Positions 40,371 to 48,593 of a DNA stretch of 64,000 nt are shown here, in pieces; positions within the stretch are counted from its first letter, which is position 1, and every line of letters starts with the position of its first letter. Source of the stretch: Methylobacterium amylolyticum (GTDB lineage: Bacteria > Pseudomonadota > Alphaproteobacteria > Rhizobiales > Beijerinckiaceae). Both the position numbers and the translations under genes were made by a program. Location of the stretch: the NCBI RefSeq assembly GCF_030700245.1, contig NZ_JAUYZI010000023.1, positions 37,979-101,978 of the forward strand, in the 5' to 3' direction. The notes below the pieces were generated by a model, which saw nothing but the letters and a program-made list of their open reading frames with translations, was not told the origin of the DNA and ran no database searches.

Positions 40371-42788
40371 CTAGCGCGCCGGTGCGGGCAGCGCCGCGAA
40401 GGCGTCGGTCACGAGCCCGCTGGCCGCCTCCGCCGCCGCCGCCCGCGCCTTGAGCTTCGCGCCGAAATCGCCGGCCTCGGCCTGCGCCTCCGGCGGCAGG
40501 GCCGCGAAGGCGGAGGCCGCCGCCGGGAGGTCGCCCCGGTCGAGGGCCGCGAGCACCCGGGTCTCGGGATCGGCCGCCGCCTCGGGGGCCGGGGCGTCGA
40601 CCTTGCGCACCTGCACGAGGCCGTCGGCCATGCTCCACAGCTTGCTGCGGATGTCGCCGCTCTCCACCGCCGCCTTCGCCCGCGCCACCCGCCGCTGCGC
40701 GGCGATCCGGTCGGCGATGCCGCGGAAGGTCTCGGCGAGCTGGGCCGTCGTCGGCGCCCCGCTCGCCGCGAACGGGGCGAGCGCCGCCGCCCGGGCCTCC
40801 GTGCCGGGATCGAGCTTGCGCAGGGCCGCGAGCGGCTCGGCGTAGGGCATGCCGGCGCTGAGCGCGCTCGCCACCTGGTCGGCCACCACCACGCGCAGGG
40901 CCGCCTGCACCGTGCTCGACGGGGCGCGGTCGGCGACGCTCTTGTCGAGGTCGGCGATCATCTGCCCCTGCTCCTGGAGGCGGCGGTCGACCGCCTTGGC
41001 CGCCTCCGCCGCCTGGGCCTGGCCCGCCTCCGCCGCGGTGCGGGTCGCCTGGGTCGCCGCCTGCACCGCGTCGGTGGCCGCCTTCACCCGGGCATCGAGG
41101 GTCTGCTGGAGGGTGTCGACCCGCCGGCCCAGCGCCGCGTCGGCCTCGGCATTGGCCTTGGTGCGCGTCTCGACCTCGCCCTGCAACGCCGCGAGCTTCT
41201 GCGAGACGTCGGCGGCCGGGGCGGGGCCGCTCCCCTTCGGCGCGCCTTCGAGGGCCTTCACCCGGGCGTCGAGGGCGGCGAGCTGCTTGCTCTCGTCGGC
41301 CTGCGCGGCCCCGAGCTTGGCATCCCCCGGCTGGTCGCGGCCGGGCTCCTCCTGGAGCGCGGAGACCCGCTGGTCGAGGCTGTCGAGGCGCGCGACGAGG
41401 TCGGCCGGGATGGCCGTCCCGGATCCCGCGCCCTGGTTCGCGCCTTGCCCCGCCCCCTGATCCGGCGCGGCCGAACCGGCCGCCGCGCCGCCGGCCCGGT
41501 CGAGCGCCTGCTTGGCCGCCGCCTCCGCGGAGGCCACGCGCTTGTCGAGGCTCGCGAGCGCGTCCTTCGACGGCAGCCCCGCCACCCGCTGGTCCAGGGC
41601 CGCCACCCGCTGGTCGAGGGCGACCTCGCGCGGCGTCGGGGCGAGCACGCCGGTCTGGCCGCCGAAGAACACGAGCCCCGCGCCCAGCGCGCCGCCCAGG
41701 AGCCCGGACACGAGCGCGGCGCCGGAGCCGCTGCGCGCCTTGGCCGCGGGCGGCGGCACCGGCGGCACGCCGCCGGAACGGCCGGCTTCGGTCTTCTCCG
41801 GACCGGACTTGCCGGGGTCGGACTTGCCGGACTCGGACTTGATCGGTCCGGACTTGCTGGGGTCAGGCTTGCCGGGCTCGGATTTGCCGGGTTCCGTCTT
41901 TCCAGGTTCCGTCCTGGCCCCGGCCGGCGGCACCCCCGAGCCCTTCGCGGACGCCCCGCCCGGGGCATCGGGGACGCGCTTGGCCGTGAGGTCGAGGATC
42001 GGGCCGGCCGTGACCGCGCCGGCGGCGACCGGACCGGCGGGCCCGCCCGGGCGTGCGCCCGGCTGCGGGCCGGCACCCGGCGCACCGGGCTTCGGCGGCT
42101 CGGTCTTGCCGGGCTCGGTCTTGCCGGCCTCGGACTTGCCGGGTTCCGTCTTGCCGGGTTCGATCTTGGGCGCGCCGCCGGGCACGTCGGGCCGCGGCGG
42201 GGTGCCGGCGGCGGGGCCGCCGAGGGGGCCGGAGGGCGCGCCGGGCTTCGACGCGTCCGCCTTCACCGCGCCGGCTGCCCCGGGGGCTCCCGGTCCCGGC
42301 GCGTCGGACTTGGGTGCGTCGGATTTGGGCGCATCCGCCTTGGGCGCATCCGGCTTGGACACGTCCGGTTTGGACAGCTCGGTCTTGCCGGGTTCGGCCC
42401 GGGTCGCGTCCGGTCGGGCGGTCGCGGCCATGGGACCCGGCTTCGGCGGCAGGCCGGCGGGGATGCCGGCCGCGCCGCCCGGCCGCGTGCTCGCCTCGCC
42501 CGGCTTGACGTCGCCCGGCTTGCCGTCGCCGGGCTTGCCGTCGCCGGGCTTGGCCGCGGTGACGGGCTCGGTCGCCGGCTTCGGCGGTACGGCGGGTGCC
42601 GGGGGCGTTCCGGGCTTCTGCGCCTGCACACCCGGCTGAGGCCCGCCCGCGGACGGCGCGTCGGCCCGGCCCGGGGCGGGCTTGTTCAAGTCGGGCTTGG
42701 CCGCGCCGACGGGCTGTCCCGGCCTGGCCGGCGCGCCGCCCGGCTTCGGGCCGCCGGGCTTGTCGGCGTCGCTGGGTGGTGGCGTCAC
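40371..42788 (-). CDS. Mic60/mitofilin-like inner-membrane protein
   Basis: Starting at the GTG at 42788 (GGAGG nine bases upstream), the product has 805 residues. About 350 N-terminal residues are a low-complexity Pro/Gly/Lys/Asp region with many PGKTEPGKSE and KPGDGKPGD units. One membrane segment follows (LVSGLLGGALGAGLVFFGG, roughly residues 352-375). Then comes a long coiled coil with repeated ALDQRVA and a C-terminal mitofilin-type domain (EPLAALRKLDPGTEARAAAL). Alphaproteobacterial Mic60 bends intracytoplasmic membranes and is encoded beside hemD and hemY, as here. The N-terminal repeat region is unusually long compared with relatives that I know, where a few dozen residues precede the membrane helix. 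Confidence 0.9.
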   Translation of the reverse strand: MTPPPSDADKPGGPKPGGAPARPGQPVGAAKPDLNKPAPGRADAPSAGGPQPGVQAQKPGTPPAPAVPPKPATEPVTAAKPGDGKPGDGKPGDVKPGEASTRPGGAAGIPAGLPPKPGPMAATARPDATRAEPGKTELSKPDVSKPDAPKADAPKSDAPKSDAPGPGAPGAAGAVKADASKPGAPSGPLGGPAAGTPPRPDVPGGAPKIEPGKTEPGKSEAGKTEPGKTEPPKPGAPGAGPQPGARPGGPAGPVAAGAVTAGPILDLTAKRVPDAPGGASAKGSGVPPAGARTEPGKTEPGKSEPGKPDPSKSGPIKSESGKSDPGKSGPEKTEAGRSGGVPPVPPPAAKARSGSGAALVSGLLGGALGAGLVFFGGQTGVLAPTPREVALDQRVAALDQRVAGLPSKDALASLDKRVASAEAAAKQALDRAGGAAAGSAAPDQGAGQGANQGAGSGTAIPADLVARLDSLDQRVSALQEEPGRDQPGDAKLGAAQADESKQLAALDARVKALEGAPKGSGPAPAADVSQKLAALQGEVETRTKANAEADAALGRRVDTLQQTLDARVKAATDAVQAATQATRTAAEAGQAQAAEAAKAVDRRLQEQGQMIADLDKSVADRAPSSTVQAALRVVVADQVASALSAGMPYAEPLAALRKLDPGTEARAAALAPFAASGAPTTAQLAETFRGIADRIAAQRRVARAKAAVESGDIRSKLWSMADGLVQVRKVDAPAPEAAADPETRVLAALDRGDLPAAASAFAALPPEAQAEAGDFGAKLKARAAAAEAASGLVTDAFAALPAPAR

Positions 42789-42938
42789 GGATGCGTTCCT
42801 CCAATCCTGGCGTCGCCGACGCCCGGGCCGGCGTTTCGGCACGGCCGCCTCCCCTCTCGAAACCCTTCCCCTAGCACCGCGGCCGGGCCGGGCGCGAGGG
42901 CGGGATGTTGCGGCCCGGGAGCCACGCCGTCCCGGTTG

Positions 42939-43631
42939 TCACCGGACGAGGCCGCCGAGCAAGTCCGTCTCGTGCGGCCGCGCCGCAACGAAATGGACCG
43001 GGACGGCCGCCGCTTCCAGGGCCCGCGCGACATCTCCGGACAGGCAGTAATGCCGGAGCGCGCGGAAAGCTCCGCCGTGACCCGCCGCTTCGGCGAGGTC
43101 GAGGGCGGTCGCGGCGCTGCGGCGGGAATAGTGCAGCGCCGCGTCGAGGGCCCCCGCCGCCAGCGCCGCCCCGGCCGCGGCGGGCAGCGCGGGCAGCGGC
43201 TCGGCCCGGTAGGCGACGAAGGCGATCACCGCGAAGCCGGCCCGCGCCAGGGAGGCGGCCGGCTCGGGTTTGCGCTCGGCCCCCGCCGCGTGGAGCAGCC
43301 GCGCCCCCGGCGGCATGGTTTCCCGGATGCGGGCGGCGAGGCCGGTCCCGTCGCCGGGCCCCTCGATCACCGGGCGCAGGCCCGCCCGGGCCGCCGCCGC
43401 GGCGGTGCGGGCGCCGACCGCGAAGACCGGCAGGCCGCGGGCGATGCCGGCCACCGCCGGCACCGCGTTGGCGCTGGTGAGGACGAGCCCGTCGAACGGA
43501 CCCTCCGGCGGGAGCGCCCCCGTCGGCCGCACCGCCAGCACCGGCGCGACGAGCGGCGCGTGGCCCAGCCCGGCGAGCGCGGCGCCGGTGCGGCCCGCTC
43601 CCGGCTCCGGCCGCGCCACCCAGACGCGCAT
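42939..43631 (-). CDS. hemD: Uroporphyrinogen-III synthase
   Basis: The 230-residue protein starts MRVWVARPEPGAGRTGAALA, the usual HemD opening, and alternates beta/alpha units across two lobes: FDGLVLTSANAVPAV, GLPVFAVGARTAAAA, GARLLHAAGAERKPE, VAYRAEPLPALP and ALHYSRRSAATALDLAEAAG. Sequence conservation in HemD is always low; neighbourhood (mic60 and hemY downstream) supports the call. It inverts ring D while closing hydroxymethylbilane to uroporphyrinogen III, toward haem, cobalamin and bacteriochlorophyll. HemC is not in the window; an aldose-epimerase gene lies upstream instead. Confidence 0.9.
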   Translation of the reverse strand: MRVWVARPEPGAGRTGAALAGLGHAPLVAPVLAVRPTGALPPEGPFDGLVLTSANAVPAVAGIARGLPVFAVGARTAAAAARAGLRPVIEGPGDGTGLAARIRETMPPGARLLHAAGAERKPEPAASLARAGFAVIAFVAYRAEPLPALPAAAGAALAAGALDAALHYSRRSAATALDLAEAAGHGGAFRALRHYCLSGDVARALEAAAVPVHFVAARPHETDLLGGLVR

Positions 43632-43651
43632 CGCCCAAGAGTCCACGACCC

Positions 43652-44530
43652 CTAGCCTTCGAGGCTCAGGCGGACGCCGTGGCGCGCCGCTTCCCCCGGC
43701 GCGAGCAGGCGCTGGGAGTCGCGCGCCGCCAGTTCGCCGGAAAAGTCCGCCCAGTCGGCGTGCCCGGTCCAGCATTCCAGCGACAGGAACGGGGCGGTGG
43801 GCTTCGTCCACACCGCGAGGTGGGGGAAGTCCTCGGCCTCCATCCGGATCGCCCGGCCGCCGGGGCCGGTGAAGCGCATCCACCGGCTTCGGGCGTTGCG
43901 GAACACCAGCGCCTCGGTGAAGAGCGCCGGGTCGAGGGGCAGGTGCGCGCCCTCCAGCGGCAGCGGCTGCTCGTCCCGCAGCAGCAGGCCGCCCGCGCCG
44001 ACCTGCGGCGCGAAGGGGCGCTCGGCGTGCTCGAAATCCACCGCGTAGCCGCCGCCCTTCGCCCGCGCGCCCCCCGCGAACGGCCAGGGGAAGGCCGGGT
44101 GGAAGCCCAGCGCGTAGGGCAGCGGCGCGTCGCCGGTGCTGGTCACGTCGACGGTGAGGTCGAGCCCGGCCGGGCGCACGCGGGCGGTCACGTCGAGGCG
44201 GAAGGCGAAGGGATAGTGCGCCCGGGTCTCCGGGCCGTCCACGAGCCGCAGCGTCACCGCGTCCGCGCTCCGCTCCACCACCGCGAAGGGCAGGTCGCGG
44301 GCGAAGCCGTGCTGCGCCATCGGGTATGTCCGGCCCGCCACCGTGACGTGCCCGCCGGCCGAGGCGCCGACCACCGGGAAGAGCCAGGGGGCGTGCCGGT
44401 TCCAGTGGTCGGGGTCGCCGCTCCACAGGTACTCCGTCCCCCCGACCCGCCAGGAGACCGGCTCCGCCCCGTGCGTCGACAGGGCGGCCGTGGTGCCGTC
44501 CGGGGCGGTCAGGTCGATGCGCGCGCTCAA
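43652..44530 (-). CDS. Aldose 1-epimerase family protein
   Basis: The 292-residue protein has the galactose-mutarotase-like beta-sandwich marks: LSTHGAEPVSWRVGGTEYLW, NRHAPWLFPVVGASAGG, MAQHGFARDLPFAVV with the conserved HGFAR histidine, LPYALGFHPAFPWPF with the second histidine, and FLSLECWTGHADW near the end. It interconverts anomers of a sugar or sugar phosphate; the YeaD/LacX-like subgroup is likely from length. It lies 20 bases upstream of hemD on the same strand, with a repeat-filled gap upstream of its own start. Confidence 0.93.
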   Translation of the reverse strand: MSARIDLTAPDGTTAALSTHGAEPVSWRVGGTEYLWSGDPDHWNRHAPWLFPVVGASAGGHVTVAGRTYPMAQHGFARDLPFAVVERSADAVTLRLVDGPETRAHYPFAFRLDVTARVRPAGLDLTVDVTSTGDAPLPYALGFHPAFPWPFAGGARAKGGGYAVDFEHAERPFAPQVGAGGLLLRDEQPLPLEGAHLPLDPALFTEALVFRNARSRWMRFTGPGGRAIRMEAEDFPHLAVWTKPTAPFLSLECWTGHADWADFSGELAARDSQRLLAPGEAARHGVRLSLEG

Positions 44531-44607
44531 GGGGCTCCCCCGTGTCCTGAGACCGCCGAGGTAACGGACCGGCGCGGGGGGGCAAGGGGGAAAGGTGGGT
44601 GGCTGTT

Positions 44608-44792
44608 CCCCTCCCCCCTCTGCGGGGGAGGGTGGGCAAGAAGGTGCCCCTCGCGTCAGGCCGGGTCGGGGGAGGGGAGCCCGGCTTCAGGCACGGTCGG
44701 CGCGGTGGGTGCCGGGAGCCTCGTCCGGCACCGTCGCTCCCCTCTCCCAACCCCCTTCGGGGGCAACCCTCTCCCGCAGAGGGGAGAGGGGG
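44608..44792. repeat. Intergenic inverted repeat of C/G runs, family C
   Basis: CCCCTCCCCCCTCTGCGGGG, GAGGGT at 44608-44633 pairs imperfectly with 44766-44792 (ACCCTCTCCCGCAGAGGGGA, GAGGGGG). The 130-base interior holds further small hairpins (CCCCCTTCGGGGG). It fills the gap between the aldose epimerase start and the HTH gene stop. It resembles the units at 5399 and 46325. Confidence 0.75.
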
Positions 44793-44817
44793 CGCGCACG
44801 AGACGCGCGTCCTCCGC

Positions 44818-45246
44818 TCAGAGATCGCCCAGCAGCAACTGCCCCTGGTTCCTCGGCTTCGGCGGGGGCGCCTTGGCGGCCTTGCGGGGGGCGGCCTTCC
44901 TCGGCTTCGGGTCGCCGCGCATCCGCGCCACCGCCTTGTCGCGGGCCACCGCCTCGGGCGCCTGCGGATCGTCGGTGAGCCACTTGCCGCGCTTGATCAC
45001 CTCGTTGACCCGGCCCTGGTTGACCCCGACCTTGAAGGCGATCTCCTGCTGGGTCATGCCCGTGGTGGCGTGCAGGTCGAGGATGGCGCGGGCGAGTTCC
45101 GGCGTCATCTTCTGCCCCGTCAGCCGGCGGGCGGGCTTGACCGTGCGGGTGGCGCGGTCGCGCTCGCGCAGGCGCTCGAGCAGCGCCAGCGCCATGTTCA
45201 TGCCGTGCTCGCGCAGGGCCTCCTCGAATTCCTTCAGCGTCGCCAT
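44818..45246 (-). CDS. HTH domain protein with basic tail
   Basis: The 142-residue product starts at 45246 with GGAGG about 11 bases upstream. A helical N-terminus (MATLKEFEEALREHGMNMAL) is followed by an HTH of the recombinase/transposase type (MTPELARAILDLHATTGM, then TQQEIAFKVGVNQGRVNEVI). The C-terminal 35 residues are Lys/Pro/Ala-rich (KPRKAAPRKAAKAPPPKP), a nonspecific DNA-binding tail. I recognise no named family. It is divergent from the Kdo hydroxylase gene across 201 bases and could regulate it. Confidence 0.8.
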   Translation of the reverse strand: MATLKEFEEALREHGMNMALALLERLRERDRATRTVKPARRLTGQKMTPELARAILDLHATTGMTQQEIAFKVGVNQGRVNEVIKRGKWLTDDPQAPEAVARDKAVARMRGDPKPRKAAPRKAAKAPPPKPRNQGQLLLGDL

Positions 45247-45447
45247 GCGGCGCGTCCTCCGCCGGGCAGGATCCCGTGATGGGCGGGGAACGTGCCGGGA
45301 ACGTCCGGGTTGCGCAAGCCGCCGCCCGGACCGGGCTGGGGAGAGACGGCTCCGTCCCCGCGTCATCCACCGGAAATCCGCGGCGCTGGCCTCCCGCCAC
45401 GCTCCGGGGTAAGCCCCGCCCGGTCCGAAGGGCGGAGTCCGAGACCC

Positions 45448-46305
45448 ATGATCAGCCCGATCGTCACCGTCGACGCCGCCGCGCCCGGCCGCTCCCTCGC
45501 CCGCGCGCTGGAGGGCGGGGCGGTGCTGCTGTTCCCGGACCTGCCCTTCCCGTTCAACGACTTCGAGCGCCGCTTCACCGAGCGGCCCTTCGCCGACGGC
45601 AAGGCCAAGAACGTCAACATCCGCGGCGAGGCGGCGGAGCTGCGCGGCGCCGCCGGCACCCCGGAGGAGCAGGAGGCCCTGCGCCAGCTCCTGATCCGCT
45701 ACCGCGCGTTCAGTCGCGACCTGATCGGCCGCTACCTGCCCGACTACGCCGACCGGGTGGACCTCGCCGGCACCTCCTACCGGCCCTTCGACGTGGACCG
45801 GCGCAAGCTGAGCTGGCGGCGCGACGACACCCGCCTGCACGTCGACGCCTTCCCCTCGAACCCGCTCGGCGAGCGCCGCATCCTGCGGGTGTTCCGCAAC
45901 ATCAACCCCGCGGGCGAGCCGCGGCGCTGGCGGGTCGGCGAGGATTTCGGGTCGATGGCGGAGAGGTTCCTGCCGCGGCTGCCGGGCTACTCGCCGCTCT
46001 CGGCCCGGCTGCTGGCGCTCCTCAAGATCACCAAGGCCAAGCGCTCCGAATACGACCACCTGATGCTGCACCTGCACGATGCCCTCAAGCGGGACGAGGC
46101 GTACCAGGCGCAAGGTCCGCAGGCGGACGTGGACTTCCTGCCCGGCCAGACCTGGGTGACCTTCTCCGACCTCGTGATGCACGGGGCGATGGGCGGCCGC
46201 TACATGCTGGAGCAGACCGCCTACCTGCCGGTGGCGGCCCAGGCCGACCCGTCGCTCAGCCCGCAGCGGATCCTGGCGCAGAAGCTCGGGCGGGCGCTGC
46301 ATTGA
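45448..46305 (+). CDS. kdoO: Kdo hydroxylase (Fe(II)/2-oxoglutarate dioxygenase, KdoO-like)
   Basis: The 285-residue protein matches the Kdo 3-hydroxylase family: RFTERPFADGKAKNVNIRGE, YRPFDVDRRKLSWRRDDTRL, then HVDAFPSNPLGERRILRVFR. The iron facial triad is H131 and D133 (HVD) plus H245 (DLVMHGAMGG). KdoO hydroxylates the C3 of Kdo in lipopolysaccharide inner core to give Ko. It is probably peripheral to the inner membrane. CGGAG lies about 10 bases upstream of the chosen ATG; an in-frame extension to 45292 has no such support. Surface-polysaccharide genes follow 270 bases later. Confidence 0.9.
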   Translation: MISPIVTVDAAAPGRSLARALEGGAVLLFPDLPFPFNDFERRFTERPFADGKAKNVNIRGEAAELRGAAGTPEEQEALRQLLIRYRAFSRDLIGRYLPDYADRVDLAGTSYRPFDVDRRKLSWRRDDTRLHVDAFPSNPLGERRILRVFRNINPAGEPRRWRVGEDFGSMAERFLPRLPGYSPLSARLLALLKITKAKRSEYDHLMLHLHDALKRDEAYQAQGPQADVDFLPGQTWVTFSDLVMHGAMGGRYMLEQTAYLPVAAQADPSLSPQRILAQKLGRALH

Positions 46306-46324
46306 GGGGACGGACCCGCGCATG

Positions 46325-46560
46325 GTCCCCCTCCCCACTCAGCGGGGGAGGGCGGCCCGGCTGTGAGGCCGGGTCGAGAGAGGGGAGCGCCGTGTCCGGA
46401 GAGGTCGCGCTGGGTGCCATATGCTCCGGCGTCGCGCTGCCGCTCTCCCCCCCTGCTGCGCAGGGTACCCTCCCCCACTCGAAGTCGGGCTTGCCCGACT
46501 TCGACAGGAGGCGTGCAGATCTCGGGCAAGCCCGAGATCTGTCGGGGGGGAGGGAGAGCG
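46325..46560. repeat. Composite palindromic element with two perfect 12-bp hairpins
   Basis: Outer arms CGCTCTCCCCCC (46441-46452) and GGGAGGGAGAGCG (46548-46560) enclose two perfect 12-bp hairpins: TCGAAGTCGGGC-TT-GCCCGACTTCGA (46479-46504) and CAGATCTCGGGC-AA-GCCCGAGATCTG (46516-46541). A separate C/G-run unit similar to 44608 precedes them (46329-46383). It occupies nearly all of the 274-base gap between kdoO and the glycosyltransferase gene. Confidence 0.85.
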
Positions 46561-46579
46561 CGCGCGTGCGGGGCCCGCG

Positions 46580-47596
46580 ATGATCCCCTGGCTTCCCCTC
46601 CTCGCGATCCCCTTCGCCGCCGCGCTCTCGGCCGGGTTGATCCTGCGGCTGCGGCCCCTGCTCGTCCGCTACGCGCTCGCCCGCCCGAACGCCCGCTCCA
46701 GCCACACGGTGCCGACGCCGCAGGGCGGCGGGATCGCGGTGGTGACGGCCCTCGTCACCGTCTCGGGGCTGCTCGCCGGGGCGCCCGAAATGGGCCCGCG
46801 GGAGGCGTGGACGTGGCTCGCGGGGGGCGCACTGGTTCTGGCTGTGCTGGGCGCCGCCGACGACCTGCGGCCGCTGCCCGCCCTGCTCCGGCTCGCGGTG
46901 CAGGTCGCCGTCGTCGGCGTGCTGGTGGCCCGGCTCGACGGGCGGCTCGCGCCCTGGGCGCCGCTCTGGCTGGAGCGCGGGGCGGCGACGCTCGCCGGGG
47001 TGTGGTTCGTCAATCTGACGAACTTCATGGACGGGCTCGACTGGATGACGGTGGCCGAGATCGTGCCGGTCTCCGGCGCGCTGGTGCTGCTCGGGCTGTT
47101 CGGCCCCCTCCCCCTGCTGCCGACCCTGGTCGCGGCGGCGCTGCTCGGCGCGCTCGTCGGCTTCGCGCCGTTCAACCGGCCGGTGGCGCGGCTCTTCCTC
47201 GGGGATGTCGGCTCGCTCCCCGTCGGCCTCGTCACCGCGTGGCTGCTGTGCCAGCTCGCGCTGGCCGGCGGGTTCGCGGCGGCCCTGCTGCTGCCGCTCA
47301 CTTACCTCGCCGACGCGAGCCTGACGCTCGCCGCCCGCGCCGCCCGGGGCGAGCGGGTCTGGGAGGCGCATCGCGGGCACTACTACCAGCGCGCCACCGT
47401 CAACGGCCTGTCGGTGACCGGCGTGGTCGCCCGGGTCGGCGCGGTGAACGTCGCGCTGGCCGGCCTCGCGGCGGCGACCTTGATCTGGCCGTCCCCGGCG
47501 GTCACCGTGGCGGCGCTCGCGGCCGGTGCAGCCCTGGTCGCGGTGCTGCTCCGCCGCTTCGCCCGGGCGCCCGCCCCCGCGGCGCTCCGATCCTGA
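46580..47596 (+). CDS. Polyprenyl-phosphate sugar-phosphate transferase (MraY/WecA family, WbpL-like)
   Basis: The 338-residue protein has about ten membrane helices and the cytoplasmic-loop motifs of the GT4/MraY superfamily: SSHTVPTPQGGGIAVV, GAADDLRPLPALLRL with the DD pair, VNLTNFMDGLDWMT (N-x-x-D-G-x-D), FNRPVARLFLGDVGSLPVG and the late HRGHYYQRAT. It should load a sugar-1-phosphate onto undecaprenyl phosphate to start O-antigen or exopolysaccharide units. The next gene, an epimerase, starts 13 bases later, as in wbpK-wbpL pairs. Confidence 0.92.
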   Translation: MIPWLPLLAIPFAAALSAGLILRLRPLLVRYALARPNARSSHTVPTPQGGGIAVVTALVTVSGLLAGAPEMGPREAWTWLAGGALVLAVLGAADDLRPLPALLRLAVQVAVVGVLVARLDGRLAPWAPLWLERGAATLAGVWFVNLTNFMDGLDWMTVAEIVPVSGALVLLGLFGPLPLLPTLVAAALLGALVGFAPFNRPVARLFLGDVGSLPVGLVTAWLLCQLALAGGFAAALLLPLTYLADASLTLAARAARGERVWEAHRGHYYQRATVNGLSVTGVVARVGAVNVALAGLAAATLIWPSPAVTVAALAAGAALVAVLLRRFARAPAPAALRS

Positions 47597-47609
47597 CCGG
47601 AGGGATCCC

Positions 47610-48527
47610 ATGACCGGACTGGTGGCGCTCACCGGGGCGACCGGCTTCATCGGCCGGCACCTGCTGCGCGACCTCACCGCCCGGGGCTACCGGGTGCGGG
47701 TGCTGCTGCGCCGGCCCGTGGCGGTGCCGGAGGGGGCGGCGAGCGCGGTGGTCGGCGACCTGACGCGGCCGATCAACATGGCCGCGGCGCTGGCCGACGT
47801 GGACGCGGTGGTGCACTCGGCCGGGCTCGCCCACGCCATGTCCGGCGCGCCGGAGGACGATTACCGCACCCTCAACGCCGAGGCGACCCGCACCCTGGCG
47901 CGCGCCGCCGAGCGGGCGCGGGTGCGCCGCTTCGTGTTCCTGTCCTCGATCCGCGCCCAGACCGGCGCCACCGCCCCCGGGATCGTCACCGAGACCGACC
48001 CGGCCCGGCCCACCGACGCTTACGGCCGCTCGAAGCGCGAGGCCGAGGCGGCGCTCGCCGAGACCGGCCTCGACTGGGCGGCCCTGCGGCCGGTGCTGGT
48101 CTACGGGCCGGGCGCCAAGGGCAACGTCGCGGCGCTGCTGCGGCTGGCCCGCACCCCCTACCCGCTGCCGCTGGGGGCGCTCACCGCGCGGCGCTCGCTG
48201 ATCTCGCTGGAGAGCCTGTCGGCGGCGGTGGACGCGGTGCTGGGCGCCCCCGGCCCTCTGCGCCGGCCGCTGATCGCCGCCGATCCCGACCCGCTGACCC
48301 TGCCGGAGATGGTCGCGGCCCTGCGGGCCGGCCTCGGCCGCCGCCCCGGCCTCGTGCCGGTGCCGGGCGCCCTCCTCGGCCTCGCCTGCCGGCTCACGGG
48401 CCGGGAGGCGCTGTTCTCGCGGGTCGCGGGCGGCCTCGTCGCCCAGTCGGACGGGCTCGACGCCCTGGGCTGGCGCCCGGCGATGACGACCCGCGAAGGC
48501 TTGGAGCGCTTGGCCCGCACGCCCTGA
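47610..48527 (+). CDS. NAD-dependent epimerase/dehydratase, nucleotide-sugar type
   Basis: The 305-residue SDR-extended protein has the Rossmann motif LTGATGFIGRHLLRDL, VVHSAGLAHAMSGAPEDDYR, FVFLSSIRAQTG and the catalytic Y-x3-K in DAYGRSKREAEAAL, then PVLVYGPGAKGN. These are typical of WbpK/GalE-like enzymes that form the sugar donor for the preceding transferase. GGAGG precedes the ATG by about seven bases. The ALAEADLDWAALRP-type stretch (LAETGLDWAALRPVL) supports the UDP-4-keto-sugar reductase branch. Confidence 0.92.
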   Translation: MTGLVALTGATGFIGRHLLRDLTARGYRVRVLLRRPVAVPEGAASAVVGDLTRPINMAAALADVDAVVHSAGLAHAMSGAPEDDYRTLNAEATRTLARAAERARVRRFVFLSSIRAQTGATAPGIVTETDPARPTDAYGRSKREAEAALAETGLDWAALRPVLVYGPGAKGNVAALLRLARTPYPLPLGALTARRSLISLESLSAAVDAVLGAPGPLRRPLIAADPDPLTLPEMVAALRAGLGRRPGLVPVPGALLGLACRLTGREALFSRVAGGLVAQSDGLDALGWRPAMTTREGLERLARTP

Positions 48528-48529
48528 CC

Positions 48530-48590
48530 GGGGATCCCGAAGGGACGGGCCCCTTCGGCGGGGTTCCGGGGCGGAGCCCCGGAGCGCGCG
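48530..48590. repeat. Compound hairpin repeat, family B, copy 2
   Basis: GGGGATCCCGAAGGGACGGG, CCCCTTCGGCGGGGTTCCGG, GGCGGAGCCCCGGAG follows the order of the first half of the unit at 28135, including the GAAGGG/CCCTTC-type hairpin and a CCGGGGC-GGA-GCCCCGG hairpin. It sits between the convergent epimerase and polysaccharide genes and could terminate both. Confidence 0.65.
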
Positions 48591-48593
48591 CGT

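Noticed and set aside
41760..42560. Short direct DNA repeats resembling a CRISPR-like or satellite array
   Set aside because: They are in-frame codon repeats of the Pro/Gly/Lys arm of the Mic60-like protein, with no constant-length unique spacers and no cas genes.
40356..43655. A 1099-codon open frame on the plus strand
   Set aside because: It is opposite mic60 and hemD; its Arg/Gly/Leu repeats are the reverse of the PGKTEPGKSE codons.
44531..44817. Insertion sequence remnant in the repeat-filled gap
   Set aside because: There is no transposase fragment; the content is C/G-run inverted repeats like those at other sites.
45247..45447. EcfG-type promoter (GGAAC ... GTT) before kdoO
   Set aside because: GGGAACGT occurs twice, but the -10 part is only GGTT at 16 bases; the match is too weak to list as a feature.
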